A stretch of 64,000 nt of DNA from Arthrobacter sp. NicSoilC5 (GCF_019977395.1 NZ_AP024660.1:1612001-1676000); one strand, 5' to 3'. Shown: positions 19,188 through 29,061, numbered from the stretch's first letter. The notes: generated by a model not told the origin, from the letters alone. Numbers and translations are program-made.

Positions 19188-20771
19188 CTACCGTAGTGGT
19201 TGGCTGTGACTATTACGTTTCCAGGCTTCATAGTTACTAAGCATGCTGACTTTACCCCAGGTTTCGGGTAGGGCATCTGCAATTCCGCCAGCGGCGATCG
19301 GCCCGCCGGACGCCGCCTCCGACGCAGCCCTCCCGGCCCGGCCGTGCAACGCGGCACCCAGCGCGGCAATGGCAGCCCAGCGGCTGTCCCCTTTGATGCC
19401 CACCTCGCTGAAGCGCCCGACGTCGGGCCCGGCCTGGGCGAGCAACGCACCGATGACGCCGGCCAGGACGTCCCCGCTGCCGGCGGTGGCGAGCCAGGGC
19501 GTGCCGTCCGCCTGGCTGAAGGTGGTGCCCCAAGGCGCAGCGACAAGGGTTGTGGCGCCTTTGAGCAGGACGGTGGCCCCAGTGCGAACAGCCGCCTGGC
19601 GCACCGCGGCGAGCGTGCCTGCTTCCACGGCTTCCCTATCCTCCCCGTGGCCCAGGCGCTGGAACAGGGATGCCAACTCACCGGCGTGCGGGGTCAGCAC
19701 CACGTGCGGCGCGAGCATGGCAGGCAGGGCGGGCAGCGCGCCGGCATCGGCCACCACCGGAAGGTCCGATGCAATGGCGTCCCGGGCGCGGGTCAGCTGT
19801 TCATGGTCGTGCGGGCCCATCCCGGAGCCCACCAGCCAGGCCTGCACGCGGTTCTCTGCAACGGTTCCGGTGCTGCAGACAACTTCGGGACAGGACTGGC
19901 GAACCAGGTTGGCCACGGACGGCGGACCGAGGTACCGGACCATGCCCACTCCTGCTGCCAGTGCTCCCCGGCAGGCGAGGACCGCAGCGCCGGGGTAGTC
20001 CTCGGATCCGGCCACTACGCCCAGGACGCCGCGGGAGTACTTCTGGGCGCGCCGGGCGGGGTGCGGCAGGAGTCGGGCCAAGTCGGCGTCCTCGAGCCGG
20101 CGCAGGGATGGTTCCGGCAGGTGCTCCTCAATCCCGATGGGCACAACCACCACGCGGCCGGCGAAGTCGGCGCCGGGGTCGGCCAGCAGTCCGTTCTTCG
20201 CTCCCCCGAACGTGACGGTCAGGTCGGCCGGCAGGACCGGATTGGTGGCCTCGCCGGTGTCCGCGTCCACGCCGCTGGGAAGGTCGCAGGCCACCACAAG
20301 TCCGCGACGGTGTGCGCCGGCGAGAGCCTCGACCAGGTCCGCGGCACTCCCCCGCAGCCCGCCCTTGGCGCCGGTCCCCAGCACCGCATCGATCACGACG
20401 TCGGCGCGTGCGGATTCGGCGGACAGTCCGGGAAGTGACTCTTCGGTGAGCCGCTGCACCCGGCCGCCCGCGCGCTCGAAGGCGGCCAGTCCGGCCGGAT
20501 GGGCCGCGTCCCCGGTGAGCACCGCCGTCGTACGCATTCCACGGGCGGCCAGGAAGGCGCCGGCGAACAGGCCATCGCCGCCGTTGTTGCCCTTGCCTGC
20601 CAGCACCACCACCCGCGAGCCGTTCAGGCGGCTGCCGCGGGACTTGAGTTCATTGACGACGGCGCCGGCCAGCCCGTGTGCGGCGCGCTGCATGAGCACG
20701 TCCCCCTTGCCGGCAGCCAGGAGGGGTTCCTCGGCGGCCCGGACCTGCGTTCCGGTGTAGGCGCTGATCAT
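19188..20771 (-). CDS. nnr: Bifunctional NAD(P)HX epimerase / ADP-dependent dehydratase
   Basis: This fusion repairs hydrated NADH and NADPH. Residues 1 to about 215 form the YjeF-N epimerase with the loop GKGNNGGDG at 59-67; residues about 230-500 form the ribokinase-like dehydratase with GSGMGPHDHEQ and, near residue 435, TAGSGDVLAGVIGALLAQ, which carries the catalytic Asp. The order acpS-nnr is a common actinobacterial pairing, with 15 nt between the genes here. Length 527 is normal for the fusion. Confidence 0.93.
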   Translation of the reverse strand: MISAYTGTQVRAAEEPLLAAGKGDVLMQRAAHGLAGAVVNELKSRGSRLNGSRVVVLAGKGNNGGDGLFAGAFLAARGMRTTAVLTGDAAHPAGLAAFERAGGRVQRLTEESLPGLSAESARADVVIDAVLGTGAKGGLRGSAADLVEALAGAHRRGLVVACDLPSGVDADTGEATNPVLPADLTVTFGGAKNGLLADPGADFAGRVVVVPIGIEEHLPEPSLRRLEDADLARLLPHPARRAQKYSRGVLGVVAGSEDYPGAAVLACRGALAAGVGMVRYLGPPSVANLVRQSCPEVVCSTGTVAENRVQAWLVGSGMGPHDHEQLTRARDAIASDLPVVADAGALPALPAMLAPHVVLTPHAGELASLFQRLGHGEDREAVEAGTLAAVRQAAVRTGATVLLKGATTLVAAPWGTTFSQADGTPWLATAGSGDVLAGVIGALLAQAGPDVGRFSEVGIKGDSRWAAIAALGAALHGRAGRAASEAASGGPIAAGGIADALPETWGKVSMLSNYEAWKRNSHSQPLR

Positions 20772-20786
20772 GCGGCGGAGGCCTGG

Positions 20787-21134
20787 TCAGCCCTCGGCCA
20801 GCACCGTGGCGGTGGCGATGCCGCCGTCGTGGCTGATGGACAGGTGCCAGCGCTTGACGCCCTTGGCCTCGGCAACGGCAAGGACGGTGCCCTTTACCTG
20901 GACGGTGGGGCCGTTACGGTCGAGGCCGATCCAGCAGTCCTGCCAGTTCATCCCGGCGGGCGCCCCAAGTACCTTGGCCACCGCTTCCTTGGCGGCGAAC
21001 CGGGCGGCCAGGGAGCGGGTGTTCAGCTCACGTTCCGCGGGCACGAACAGCCGGTCCCTCAGGCCTGGCGTCCGTTCCAGCTGGCGGCCGAACCGCTCGA
21101 TGTCTACTACGTCTACCCCAATGCCAACGATCAT
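20787..21134 (-). CDS. acpS: Holo-[acyl-carrier-protein] synthase
   Basis: AcpS moves phosphopantetheine from CoA to acyl carrier proteins for fatty-acid synthesis. The product starts [15 protein letters not shown], placing the metal ligand at the canonical D8, and has the second ligand E50 in [14 protein letters not shown] chose the ATG at 21134 because a TAGAAT hexamer ends 7 nt upstream; the in-frame ATG at 21143 overlaps that hexamer and would displace D8. At 115 residues the length is normal. CoA for this reaction comes through CoaA, encoded nearby. Confidence 0.93.
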   Translation of the reverse strand: MIVGIGVDVVDIERFGRQLERTPGLRDRLFVPAERELNTRSLAARFAAKEAVAKVLGAPAGMNWQDCWIGLDRNGPTVQVKGTVLAVAEAKGVKRWHLSISHDGGIATATVLAEG

Positions 21135-21141
21135 GGGTGCC

Positions 21142-21147
21142 ATTCTA
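21142..21147 (-). promoter_or_regulatory. -10 element of a leaderless acpS promoter
   Basis: TAGAAT on the minus strand ends 7 nt before the ATG at 21134. It decides the start codon for acpS. Confidence 0.55.
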
Positions 21148-21350
21148 CGGTGAGGCTCCCTGCAGGAAGCGGGCGCGCACGCGGGTCATTCGGGCTGTCC
21201 GCCATCAGCGGAAAAGCGTGACTTTCAGGATGACCGCGCGGAGCGCACCCCGACATCCCGCGGCTTCGGTGGGCGGCGCGGGCCAAAAGTTACGCAAACC
21301 CGCTCGGTCCCAGGTATTACTGTTTTTCCATTCGCTGGAGATAATGCCCT

Positions 21351-21860
21351 ATGGACAACTCGACAGGCTCCCGGCCGCCACGGAGGAGAAGACCTTGGCG
21401 AAGGGTTTTCAAAGGAGTCCTGATCGCACTCGCCGTCATCGCTGCTCCGCTTCTTCTGTTTCAGGCGTCGTATGTAATGGGAACGGCCCGGATGGTGTCC
21501 CTCGCCGACAGGCTTCACCCGTTGGCCGGGTGGAAACCGGATGGTGAAAACGTCAGCGGCGGTTTCTTCTGCGTCCCCGTCGCTGTGCCCTGTGACAGCA
21601 TGTGGCGCCAGTACAGGACCCAGCAACCCCCTAGTCCCGCCGATATCCGCCAACTAACCGTGGCGGCGGGGCTGGACGGGAAAGTGGACGGGGACTGTGA
21701 AACGTCTCCCCTTCCTCCGAACGTCACCGGAATGTATATGGCCTGCAGCGCAGCCGGAGTGTTGGACGGCTATGACGTTGAGGTTCGGGTGCTGAAGTTG
21801 GCACGGGACGACCCGGAACGGATCATCCAGTTCCGGCTAAGCAGCATCAAGAACCGGTAG
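21351..21860 (+). CDS. Hypothetical membrane-anchored protein
   Basis: I do not recognise this 169-residue protein. The N-terminus is very basic (PPRRRRPWRR, residues 9-18), followed by one hydrophobic segment at about 22-43, which by the positive-inside rule anchors it with the C-terminal 125 residues outside. The outer part has four cysteines (74, 81, 116, 132) that could form two disulfides. It lies alone between acpS and glmS, convergent with glmS, and the two share a bidirectional terminator. Codon use is moderately G/C-biased, as for an accessory gene. Confidence 0.65.
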   Translation: MDNSTGSRPPRRRRPWRRVFKGVLIALAVIAAPLLLFQASYVMGTARMVSLADRLHPLAGWKPDGENVSGGFFCVPVAVPCDSMWRQYRTQQPPSPADIRQLTVAAGLDGKVDGDCETSPLPPNVTGMYMACSAAGVLDGYDVEVRVLKLARDDPERIIQFRLSSIKNR

Positions 21861-21868
21861 GCAAAACA

Positions 21869-21898
21869 GAAGCCCCGGGCCGTGGGGCCCGGGGCTTC
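21869..21898. terminator. Bidirectional terminator between the hypothetical gene and glmS
   Basis: GAAGCCCCGGGC (21869-21880) and GCCCGGGGCTTC (21887-21898) form a perfect 12-bp stem with a 6-nt loop, between two convergent genes. Confidence 0.85.
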
Positions 21899-21919
21899 AG
21901 CTGTCCTGCGATATTCCGC

Positions 21920-23812
21920 TTATTCGACGGTGACGCTCTTGGCGAGGTTGCGGGGCTGGTCCACGTCGTAGCCCTTGGCTGCGGCGAGTTCCGCGGCGAA
22001 GATCTGCAGCGGGACGGTAGTCAGCAGGGGCATCAGCAAGGTGGGGGTCTCGGGGACGTAGAAGACGTACTCCGCGTAGGCCTTCACGGCTTCGTCGCCT
22101 TCCTCGGCGATGACCAGGGTGCGGGCGCCGCGGGCGCGGACTTCCTGGATGTTGGAGACCACCTTGGCGTGCAGCGAGTCACGCCCGCGCGGGGACGGAA
22201 CGACGACAAACACGGGCTGGCCTTCATCGATCAGGGCGATGGGGCCGTGCTTGAGCTCACCGGCGGCAAAGCCTTCGGCGTGGATGTACGCGATTTCCTT
22301 GAGCTTCAAAGCACCCTCGAGGGCCACGGGGTAGCCCACGTGCCGGCCCAGGAACAGCACAGACTTCTCGTTGGCCATGGACCGGGCCAGCTCGCGCAGC
22401 GGGCCGGCGTTGTCCAGGATGGTCTGGATCTTCGCGGGGATCTTGTTCAGGTCCGCCAGGACGTCCTTGATCTGGCCCGAGAAGATGTTCCCACGCAGCT
22501 GCGCCAGGTACAGGCCCAGCAGGTACGCGGCCGTGATCTGGGCCAGGAACGCCTTGGTGGAGGCAACCGCGATCTCCGGACCGGCGTGCGTGTAGAGCAC
22601 GGCGTCGGATTCACGCGGGATGGTGGAGCCGTTGGTGTTGCAGATCGAGATGGTCTTGGCGCCCTGTTCCCGGGCATACCGGACAGCCATCAGGGTGTCC
22701 ATGGTCTCCCCGGACTGGGAGATGGAGACCACCAGGGTCTTCTCGTCCAGGATCGGGTCCCGGTAACGGAACTCGTGCGCGAGCTCCACCTCGGTGGGGA
22801 TCCGGCACCAGTTCTCGATCGCGTACTTCGCCACCGTGCCCGCGTACGCGGCGGTGCCGCAGGCCAGCACGATGATCTTGTTGACCTGCTTCAGCAGCTC
22901 CGGGTCGATCCGCAGCTCATCCAGGGTCAGCTTGCCGTCCAGGTCCGACCGGCCCAGCAGGGTCTGGGCGACGGCGTCGGGCTGGTCATGGATTTCCTTC
23001 TCCATGAACGAGGAGAACCCACCCTTTTCCGCCGAAGCCGGATCCCAGTCCACGTGGTATTCCTTGCCCTGGGCCGGGTTGCCAAAGAAATCGGTGATCG
23101 TGACGGTGTCGGCGGTGATCGTGACGATCTGGTCCTGGCCCAGCTCCACCGCGCGGCGGGTGTAATCGATGAACCCGGACACGTCCGAACCCAGGAAGTT
23201 CTCCCCCTCGCCCAGGCCCACCACCAGCGGTGAGTTACGGCGGGCGGCCACGACGACGTCGGGCTGGTCCGCGTGCACGGCCAGCAGCGTGAAGGCACCC
23301 TCAAGGCGCTGGCACGCCAGCTCCATGGCCCGGGTCAGGCCGCCGTTGGCGGTGTCCCCGCCCAGCTGGTTGCGGAGGATGTCGGCCAGCAGCGCGGCGG
23401 CGACCTCCGTGTCCGTCTCGGACAGGAACGTCACACCCTTCTCCAGCAGCTCAAGCTTGAGCTCAGCGAAGTTCTCGATGATGCCGTTGTGGATCACGGC
23501 GAGCTTGCCGCCGTCAGCCAGGTGCGGGTGCGCGTTGCGGTCCGTCGGACCACCGTGCGTCGCCCACCGCGTGTGGCCAATACCAGTCAGGGTCTCCGGC
23601 AACGGCCGGGCCTCCAGCTCACCAATCAGGTTGCTCAGCTTCCCGGACTTCTTCCGCGACTCGATAGCCCCCTGGGACACCACAGCCACACCGGCAGAGT
23701 CATAACCGCGGTACTCCAGGCGCCGCAGCCCCTCCAGGACAACATCCAACGCACTGTGACCATTAATTGCACCGTCAACCGAACGGCCTACGTATCCCAC
23801 GATTCCACACAT
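21920..23812 (-). CDS. glmS: Glutamine-fructose-6-phosphate aminotransferase (isomerizing)
   Basis: GlmS makes glucosamine 6-phosphate, the entry to UDP-GlcNAc and peptidoglycan. The ATG at 23812 gives MCGIVGYVG, which places the catalytic cysteine at position 1 after Met removal; an upstream GTG would add two residues and block this. The N-terminal glutaminase domain has the HTRWATHG motif; two SIS domains follow; the protein ends in KSVTVE, as active GlmS does. GlmM, the next enzyme of the pathway, is encoded at 26.3-27.6 kb. No glmS ribozyme is apparent upstream. Confidence 0.97.
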   Translation of the reverse strand: MCGIVGYVGRSVDGAINGHSALDVVLEGLRRLEYRGYDSAGVAVVSQGAIESRKKSGKLSNLIGELEARPLPETLTGIGHTRWATHGGPTDRNAHPHLADGGKLAVIHNGIIENFAELKLELLEKGVTFLSETDTEVAAALLADILRNQLGGDTANGGLTRAMELACQRLEGAFTLLAVHADQPDVVVAARRNSPLVVGLGEGENFLGSDVSGFIDYTRRAVELGQDQIVTITADTVTITDFFGNPAQGKEYHVDWDPASAEKGGFSSFMEKEIHDQPDAVAQTLLGRSDLDGKLTLDELRIDPELLKQVNKIIVLACGTAAYAGTVAKYAIENWCRIPTEVELAHEFRYRDPILDEKTLVVSISQSGETMDTLMAVRYAREQGAKTISICNTNGSTIPRESDAVLYTHAGPEIAVASTKAFLAQITAAYLLGLYLAQLRGNIFSGQIKDVLADLNKIPAKIQTILDNAGPLRELARSMANEKSVLFLGRHVGYPVALEGALKLKEIAYIHAEGFAAGELKHGPIALIDEGQPVFVVVPSPRGRDSLHAKVVSNIQEVRARGARTLVIAEEGDEAVKAYAEYVFYVPETPTLLMPLLTTVPLQIFAAELAAAKGYDVDQPRNLAKSVTVE

Positions 23813-23934
23813 AGGCACAAGACTATCGGCAGCGTGCCACTTGCTCTAAACCGGGAGACTCTCCGGCGGTGCCTCCGTGACGGGTGCCGCCGCACTGAGC
23901 AGGGGCGTCATTTCGCGATGGGCCGGGAGCGGGG

Positions 23935-23940
23935 CAGAAT
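23935..23940 (+). promoter_or_regulatory. -10 element of a leaderless coaA promoter
   Basis: CAGAAT ends 7 nt before the GTG at 23948 and so supports that start codon. Confidence 0.45.
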
Positions 23941-23947
23941 CTTTAGC

Positions 23948-24913
23948 GTGACTTCGCAACGCAATGAAGCGAACGGGGAGGGTGCCTCGCCGTTCGTGGA
24001 GCTGGACAGGCATACCTGGTCCCGGCTCGCAGCCCAGATGGAACAGCCCCTTAATGAAGAGGATGTGCTGCGCCTTCGCGGGCTTGGCGACCCCCTGGAC
24101 ATCAAGGAAGTCAGGGATGTCTACCTGCCGCTCTCACGGCTCCTGCACCTGTACGTGGAGGCTGCCGGTCAGCTGCACGCGGCCACCACCACGTTCCTGG
24201 GCGAGCAGACCCAGCGCACCCCGTTCGTGATCGGCGTCGCCGGCTCTGTTGCCGTGGGCAAGTCCACCATCGCCCGCGTGCTGCGGGAGATGCTTCGCCG
24301 TTGGCCAGGCACCCCCAACGTGGAGCTCATCACCACCGATGGGTTCCTCTATCCCCTGGCCGAGCTCAAGCGCCGGCAGCTGCTGGACCGGAAGGGTTTC
24401 CCGGAGTCCTATGACCGGCGGGCGCTCCTGCGCTTCGTGAGTGAGATCAAGGGCGGCGCGGAGGAAGTGCGCGCGCCCTGGTACTCCCACGTCACGTACG
24501 ACATTGTGCCCGGCAAGGAAGTGGTGGTCCGCCGCCCGGACGTGCTGATCGTTGAGGGCCTGAACGTGCTGGCTCCTGCCCGTCCCCGGCATGACGGCCG
24601 CCAGGGTTTGGCCCTGAGTGATTTCTTTGACTTTTCCATCTACGTGGACGCCAAGACCTCCTACATCGAGGAGTGGTATGTGGACCGGTTCCGGAAGCTG
24701 CGCAGCACCGCGTTCGCGCAGCCGGAGTCCTACTTCCACCGCTACGCCACGCTGTCTGATGAAGAGGCGGAGAACACCGCCAGGGACATCTGGAAGCGGA
24801 TTAACGAGCCCAACCTGGAGGAGAACGTGCTGCCCACCCGCGGCCGGGCCCAGCTGGTGCTGACCAAAGAGGCGGACCACTCCATCCGCCGCATGCTGCT
24901 CCGGAAGGTGTAG
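23948..24913 (+). CDS. coaA: Type I pantothenate kinase
   Basis: CoaA phosphorylates pantothenate, the first and controlling step of CoA synthesis. The 321-residue product has the P-loop [12 protein letters not shown] at residues 96-107 and family motifs [12 protein letters not shown] and the [10 protein letters not shown] segment. The open frame extends much further upstream, antisense to glmS, but the GTG at 23948 fits the family length and has a -10-like hexamer 7 nt before it. It is divergent from glmS, with a 135-bp gap. Confidence 0.95.
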   Translation: MTSQRNEANGEGASPFVELDRHTWSRLAAQMEQPLNEEDVLRLRGLGDPLDIKEVRDVYLPLSRLLHLYVEAAGQLHAATTTFLGEQTQRTPFVIGVAGSVAVGKSTIARVLREMLRRWPGTPNVELITTDGFLYPLAELKRRQLLDRKGFPESYDRRALLRFVSEIKGGAEEVRAPWYSHVTYDIVPGKEVVVRRPDVLIVEGLNVLAPARPRHDGRQGLALSDFFDFSIYVDAKTSYIEEWYVDRFRKLRSTAFAQPESYFHRYATLSDEEAENTARDIWKRINEPNLEENVLPTRGRAQLVLTKEADHSIRRMLLRKV

Positions 24914-24918
24914 CACAG

Positions 24919-25779
24919 GTGTGCTACCAATGCGGGTCCGCCAGCCGGCGCAGCTTCACGCGCTTCCTCGCGGCGGGGGCCGGGCTGACCGTCCTGGCTG
25001 CCTGCACACCGGAGGCACCCAAGGCGGCGGCGCCGTCGTCGTCCGCTGCCCCTTCCCCTTCCCCCTCCCCTGTGGCCGCTACCGCGTCAGCGGGCCCGAC
25101 GGCGGACGCGGCCACAGTGGGCCAGCCGCCTGAGGCGCCGGCCCCCACACCGTCGCCGTCGGCGGCCTTGGCGCGGCAGTTTTCGCTCGATGATCCGGCG
25201 AGCCCCTGGGTCATCGTGAACAAGCACCGGGCGCTGAAGCCGGCGGACTATGTGCCGGCTGACTTGGTGCGTCCCGCCGTCGCGATCTCGGCCGCTGGTG
25301 AGGCGTCGCTGCTGAACAGCACCACGGCGGCAGCGGCCGAGGCGATGTTCGCGGCGGCCGCGCGGGACGGTGTGACGATGGTCCTGGCCAGCGGCTACCG
25401 CTCATACAGCACGCAGGTGACCACGTACAACGGGTATGTCGCGGCGCGGGGGCAGGCCGACGCCGACACCGCCAGTGCGCGGCCCGGCCACTCGGAGCAC
25501 CAGACCGGGTGGGCGTTCGACATCGGGGACGGCGGAGGTGCCTGCAGCTTCCAGCCGTGCTTCGCGGAGCAGCCTGCCGCCACGTGGGCGAAAGCGAACG
25601 GGCACCGGTTCGGATTCGTGGTGCGCTACCCGTGGATGCTGCACCCCATCACGGGGTACTACTACGAGCCGTGGCACCTGCGGTACGTAGGCGTGGAGGC
25701 GGCCACGGACATGCTGAACCGCGGCATCGGCACGCTGGAGGAATACTTCGGCTTGGAGGCGGCACCGGCATACCTGTAA
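24919..25779 (+). CDS. VanY-like D-alanyl-D-alanine carboxypeptidase lipoprotein (peptidase M15)
   Basis: This exported zinc peptidase probably trims the terminal D-Ala of peptidoglycan stem peptides. It starts at a GTG 5 nt after coaA. The signal has a twin-arginine-like SRRSFTRFL (from residue 9) and a lipobox LAAC with C29, then a Pro/Ser/Ala-rich linker (about 30-85). The M15 domain has zinc ligands H194 (SEHQTGWAFD), D201 and H253 with catalytic E250 (YEPWH), all present. The context with alr, glmS and glmM suits wall metabolism. Confidence 0.87.
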   Translation: MCYQCGSASRRSFTRFLAAGAGLTVLAACTPEAPKAAAPSSSAAPSPSPSPVAATASAGPTADAATVGQPPEAPAPTPSPSAALARQFSLDDPASPWVIVNKHRALKPADYVPADLVRPAVAISAAGEASLLNSTTAAAAEAMFAAAARDGVTMVLASGYRSYSTQVTTYNGYVAARGQADADTASARPGHSEHQTGWAFDIGDGGGACSFQPCFAEQPAATWAKANGHRFGFVVRYPWMLHPITGYYYEPWHLRYVGVEAATDMLNRGIGTLEEYFGLEAAPAYL

Positions 25780-25790
25780 CGCCCGTGCGC

Positions 25791-25796
25791 TAGGTT
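25791..25796 (+). promoter_or_regulatory. -10 element of a leaderless mscL promoter
   Basis: TAGGTT ends 7 nt before the mscL ATG at 25804. Confidence 0.45.
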
Positions 25797-25803
25797 GGTT
25801 TCC

Positions 25804-26208
25804 ATGCTTAGTGGATTCAAGAACTTCATCATGAAGGGCAACGTGGTTGACCTTGCCGTCGCCGTTGTCATGGGTACTGCCTTCGGAGCTGTTGTCACGG
25901 CGCTGGTGAACAAGGTGCTCATGCCGTTCATTTCGGGCCTGGTGGGTGCGCCCAACTTCGACAGCTTTGCCAAGGTGGAGCTGAACGGCAATGCCATCGA
26001 ATTCGGGGTGCTGCTGACCGCGGTGGTGAACTTCCTGCTGATCGCGGCGGCCATCTACTTTGTGGTGGTGATGCCGATGAACATGATGATCGAGCGCCGC
26101 AACCGCCGGCTGGGGATCAACAAGGACGTCAAGAAGGATGCCGCCGAGGACCCGCAGGTTGCGCTGCTGACCGAAATCCGGGATGCGCTGAAGGAGCGCG
26201 CGCTCTAA
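25804..26208 (+). CDS. mscL: Large-conductance mechanosensitive channel
   Basis: MscL opens under membrane tension and releases solutes during osmotic downshock. The 134-residue protein has the N-terminal amphipathic segment LSGFKNFIMKGNVVDLAVAV, TM1 through the AVVMGTAFGAVV gate region, a periplasmic loop, TM2 (about 77-100) and a charged cytoplasmic helix ending LLTEIRDAL. The ATG at 25804 is the family start and has a -10-like hexamer 7 nt upstream. With trehalose synthesis in the same window, both uptake of and relief from osmotic stress are represented. Confidence 0.95.
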   Translation: MLSGFKNFIMKGNVVDLAVAVVMGTAFGAVVTALVNKVLMPFISGLVGAPNFDSFAKVELNGNAIEFGVLLTAVVNFLLIAAAIYFVVVMPMNMMIERRNRRLGINKDVKKDAAEDPQVALLTEIRDALKERAL

Positions 26209-26222
26209 TTTTTCCCAAACGC

Positions 26223-26259
26223 AAGTGGCCCGTCTCCCTGCTGGGAGGCGGGCCACTTT
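26223..26259. terminator. Bidirectional terminator between mscL and glmM
   Basis: AAGTGGCCCGTCTCCC and GGGAGGCGGGCCACTT form a long stem with a short loop, followed by TTTT on the plus strand, between two convergent genes. Confidence 0.88.
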
Positions 26260-26270
26260 TCTTGCTGTGC

Positions 26271-27632
26271 CTAGTTTGAGGCGAGTTCCAGTGCGAGTTC
26301 GGTCCGGACCACCTGGGCCAGGTGTTCGGCGATGGACTGGGCAGTCTCTTCGTCGGCGGCTTCCACCATCACGCGGACCACCGGCTCGGTGCCGGAGGGA
26401 CGGAGCAGGACACGGCCGGTATCTCCGAGGGCGGCTTCCGCCGCTGCCACGGCCTGGGCCAGGACGTCGCTGCTGCCCACGCGGCTGCGGTCGACACCCT
26501 TGACGTTGATGAGCACCTGCGGGAGCTTGGTCATGACCGTGGCGAGTTCCTTGAGCGGCTTGCCGGTCAAGGCCACCTGCGCGGCCAGCTGAAGTCCAGT
26601 GAGGAGGCCGTCGCCGGTGGTGGCGTGGTCGGAGAAGATCACGTGGCCGGACTGTTCGCCGCCCAGGTTGTAGCCGCCGTCGCGCATGCCTTCCAGGACG
26701 TAACGGTCCCCCACCGCGGTTTCCAGGATGGTGATGCCGGCGTCGCGGAGGGCGAGCTTCAGGCCGAGGTTGCTCATGACGGTGGCCACCAGGACGTCGT
26801 CCTTGAGCTTGCCGGATTTCTTGAGCGCGATGGCGAGGATAGCCATGATCTGGTCACCGTCCACCTCATTGCCCTCGTGGTCCACGGCCAGGCAGCGGTC
26901 GGCGTCGCCATCGTGGGCGATGCCCAGGTTCGCGCCGTACTTGACCACGGCCTCCTTGAGGGGGCCCAGGTGCGTGGAGCCCACGCCGTCGTTGATGTTC
27001 AGGCCGTCAGGGTCGGCGCCGATAACGATGACGTCGGCGCCGGCGTCCTTGAAGAGCTGGGGCGAGCAGCCGCTGGCGGCACCGTTGGCGCAGTCCAGCA
27101 CCACGGTGAGGCCGTCCAGGCGGTGCGGGAGGGTGCGGAGCAGGTGGACGATGTAGCGGTCCTCTGCGTCGGAGAAACGCTGGATGCGGCCGACGTCGGG
27201 CCCGGTGGGACGGACGGCTTCCTTGCTCATCTGGGCCTCGATGGCATCTTCCACCTCGTCGGGCAGCTTCTGGCCACCGCGGGCGAAGAACTTGATGCCG
27301 TTGTCCGGCGCCGGGTTGTGGGAGGCAGAGATCATGACGCCGAAGTCGGCATCCAGGTCCGCGACCAGGTAGGCGGCGGCGGGGGTCGGCAGGACGCCGG
27401 CGTCATAGACGTCGATTCCGGAGCTGGAGAGCCCGGCTTCCACGGCAGCGGCGATGAATTCACCGCTGGCACGCGGGTCCCGGGCCAGCACGGCGCGGGG
27501 CCGGGAGCCGTTGGAGTTGCGGTCGTGACCAAGCACGACGGCGGCCGCCTGGGCCAGCTGCAGGGCCAGCTCTGCTGTCAGCAGGCCATTGGCCAGCCCC
27601 CGGACACCATCAGTTCCAAATAATCTAGACAC
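26271..27632 (-). CDS. glmM: Phosphoglucosamine mutase
   Basis: GlmM converts glucosamine 6-phosphate to glucosamine 1-phosphate, the step after GlmS on the way to UDP-GlcNAc. The 453-residue product has the phosphoserine S104 in ISASHNP, the metal loop DGDADR, and the C-terminal phosphate-binding [12 protein letters not shown]. It uses a GTG start at 27632 with TACACT 6 nt upstream, so it is probably leaderless. In relatives glmM usually follows rplM-rpsI directly; here three glycosyltransferase genes lie between them. Confidence 0.96.
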   Translation of the reverse strand: MSRLFGTDGVRGLANGLLTAELALQLAQAAAVVLGHDRNSNGSRPRAVLARDPRASGEFIAAAVEAGLSSSGIDVYDAGVLPTPAAAYLVADLDADFGVMISASHNPAPDNGIKFFARGGQKLPDEVEDAIEAQMSKEAVRPTGPDVGRIQRFSDAEDRYIVHLLRTLPHRLDGLTVVLDCANGAASGCSPQLFKDAGADVIVIGADPDGLNINDGVGSTHLGPLKEAVVKYGANLGIAHDGDADRCLAVDHEGNEVDGDQIMAILAIALKKSGKLKDDVLVATVMSNLGLKLALRDAGITILETAVGDRYVLEGMRDGGYNLGGEQSGHVIFSDHATTGDGLLTGLQLAAQVALTGKPLKELATVMTKLPQVLINVKGVDRSRVGSSDVLAQAVAAAEAALGDTGRVLLRPSGTEPVVRVMVEAADEETAQSIAEHLAQVVRTELALELASN

Positions 27633-27638
27633 CGGTCA

Positions 27639-27644
27639 AGTGTA
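27639..27644 (-). promoter_or_regulatory. -10 element of a leaderless glmM promoter
   Basis: TACACT on the minus strand ends 6 nt before the GTG at 27632. Confidence 0.5.
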
Positions 27645-27804
27645 GAGGATGGGTGCCGCCAAGATCTGCGTAGTCGGCGTTCCGCAGCTGGCCCTACCTG
27701 TCGAGTACCTGCTCACGGTCTGGGCACATTACTGGGACTACTTGGTTTTTTTGCCTGCTACCTGTCTTTACTAGAAACCCTCGCCACGCCTATTTGGCGG
27801 CCCC

Positions 27805-27810
27805 TACGAT
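27805..27810 (+). promoter_or_regulatory. -10 element of a leaderless promoter for the glycosyltransferase operon
   Basis: TACGAT ends 6 nt before the ATG at 27817. The 150 bp upstream are relatively A/T-rich, including a T7 run. Confidence 0.45.
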
Positions 27811-27816
27811 CCATGC

Positions 27817-29061
27817 ATGACACCTAGCTATGGGGGCTTGGCGCTCGAAATTGTAGTACCGGTCTACAACGAAGAAGCGGTACTGGAACGAAGCATCACA
27901 AGGCTCGCCGAATATCTGACGAATGAAATGCCGTCGACGTGGAAAATCACCATCGCCGATAATGCAAGCACTGACCGGACACCGGTGATTGCCGCTCGAC
28001 TTAGCGAGCACCTGCCAAACGTTGAGTATCGGCGTCTCGAGGTCAAAGGACGCGGGTACGCGCTAAGGGACGCCTGGTCTGCCTCCCATGCAAAAGTGCT
28101 GGCCTACCTGGACGTCGACCTCTCCACGGATCTTGCAGCGCTTCCACCTTTGGTGGCCCCCCTGCTGTCCGGGCATTCTGATATTTCCATCGGCACCCGT
28201 TTGGGCCAGAGTTCCAGGGTGAGCCGCGGTCCCAAACGGGAGTTTATTTCCAGGTCCTACAATTTCCTGCTGCGGCGCACGATGCAGGTCAGGTTTTCCG
28301 ACGCCCAGTGCGGGTTCAAAGCCATTCGAACCGACGTGGCAAAACGGTTGCTTCCCCACGTTGAGGACAACGGTTGGTTCTTTGACACGGAGCTTTTGAT
28401 TATCGCTGAGCGTTCAGGGCTTCGCATTCACGAGATTCCTGTCGACTGGGTGGATGATCCGGACAGCCGGGTGGACATCAAGCAGACAGCTCTGGAGGAT
28501 CTCAGAGGCATGGTGCGCGTAGCGGGTTCGCTGGTAAATGGTGTGATTCCCGTTCAGGCTCTTTACGCGGAGCTCGGGCGTCGACCGATCGTGCCCCTGG
28601 GCCGTCCAAGCTTCTTTGGTCAAGTGCTCCGTTTCGGGCTTGTGGGGATTGCCTCCACCGTGGCGTTCGCCGTGCTTTATTTGTTGCTTCAGGGTCCGTT
28701 CAGTTCTCAAGAGGCTAATTTCCTGGCCTTACTTCTGACCGCTGTTGGCAACACCGCGGCGAACCGGCGCTTTACCTTCGGGATCAGCGGGCCTTCGAGA
28801 CTAGTAACCCAGCAGATTCAAGGACTGATTGTCTTCCTGCTCGCATGGGGCATCACTTCTTCGGCCCTGTTCATCCTCCATGCCGCCAACCCGGACGCAC
28901 TGCCGAGCATGGAACTACTGACGCTAACAGGCGCCAATGTCCTTGCGACCTTAATGCGGTTCGTCCTCCTGCGCCTGTGGGTATTCAGGAAGGGACGAAA
29001 TCAGGAAATCCAGCCACGTCTTGTCGTTGCGCCTATAACAGTCGACGGACGCGTCTCGTGA
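27817..29061 (+). CDS. Family 2 glycosyltransferase fused to a GtrA-like membrane domain
   Basis: Residues about 10-235 are a GT2 domain of the dolichol-phosphate mannose/glucose synthase kind, with VVPVYNEE (13-20), the D99-x-D101 pair in YLDVDLSTD and the SDAQCGFKA segment. Residues about 270-395 are a four-helix GtrA-like domain. Such proteins make polyprenyl-phosphate sugars and probably flip them outward, here presumably for the two GT-C enzymes encoded downstream. The gene overlaps the next by 4 nt (GTGA). Codon use is clearly less G/C-biased than the flanking housekeeping genes. Confidence 0.85.
   Translation: MTPSYGGLALEIVVPVYNEEAVLERSITRLAEYLTNEMPSTWKITIADNASTDRTPVIAARLSEHLPNVEYRRLEVKGRGYALRDAWSASHAKVLAYLDVDLSTDLAALPPLVAPLLSGHSDISIGTRLGQSSRVSRGPKREFISRSYNFLLRRTMQVRFSDAQCGFKAIRTDVAKRLLPHVEDNGWFFDTELLIIAERSGLRIHEIPVDWVDDPDSRVDIKQTALEDLRGMVRVAGSLVNGVIPVQALYAELGRRPIVPLGRPSFFGQVLRFGLVGIASTVAFAVLYLLLQGPFSSQEANFLALLLTAVGNTAANRRFTFGISGPSRLVTQQIQGLIVFLLAWGITSSALFILHAANPDALPSMELLTLTGANVLATLMRFVLLRLWVFRKGRNQEIQPRLVVAPITVDGRVS

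Noticed and set aside
21135..21143. Longer acpS start (MAPMIVG)
   Set aside because: The ATG at 21143 overlaps the probable -10 hexamer, and the metal ligand would move away from position 8.
23273..23947. Extended N-terminus for CoaA
   Set aside because: This part runs antisense to glmS and has no homology to the family; the GTG at 23948 has a -10 hexamer 7 nt upstream and gives the normal length.
23813..23947. glmS ribozyme or riboswitch upstream of glmS
   Set aside because: The 135-bp gap has no matching core and the ribozyme is known from Firmicutes, not from this lineage.
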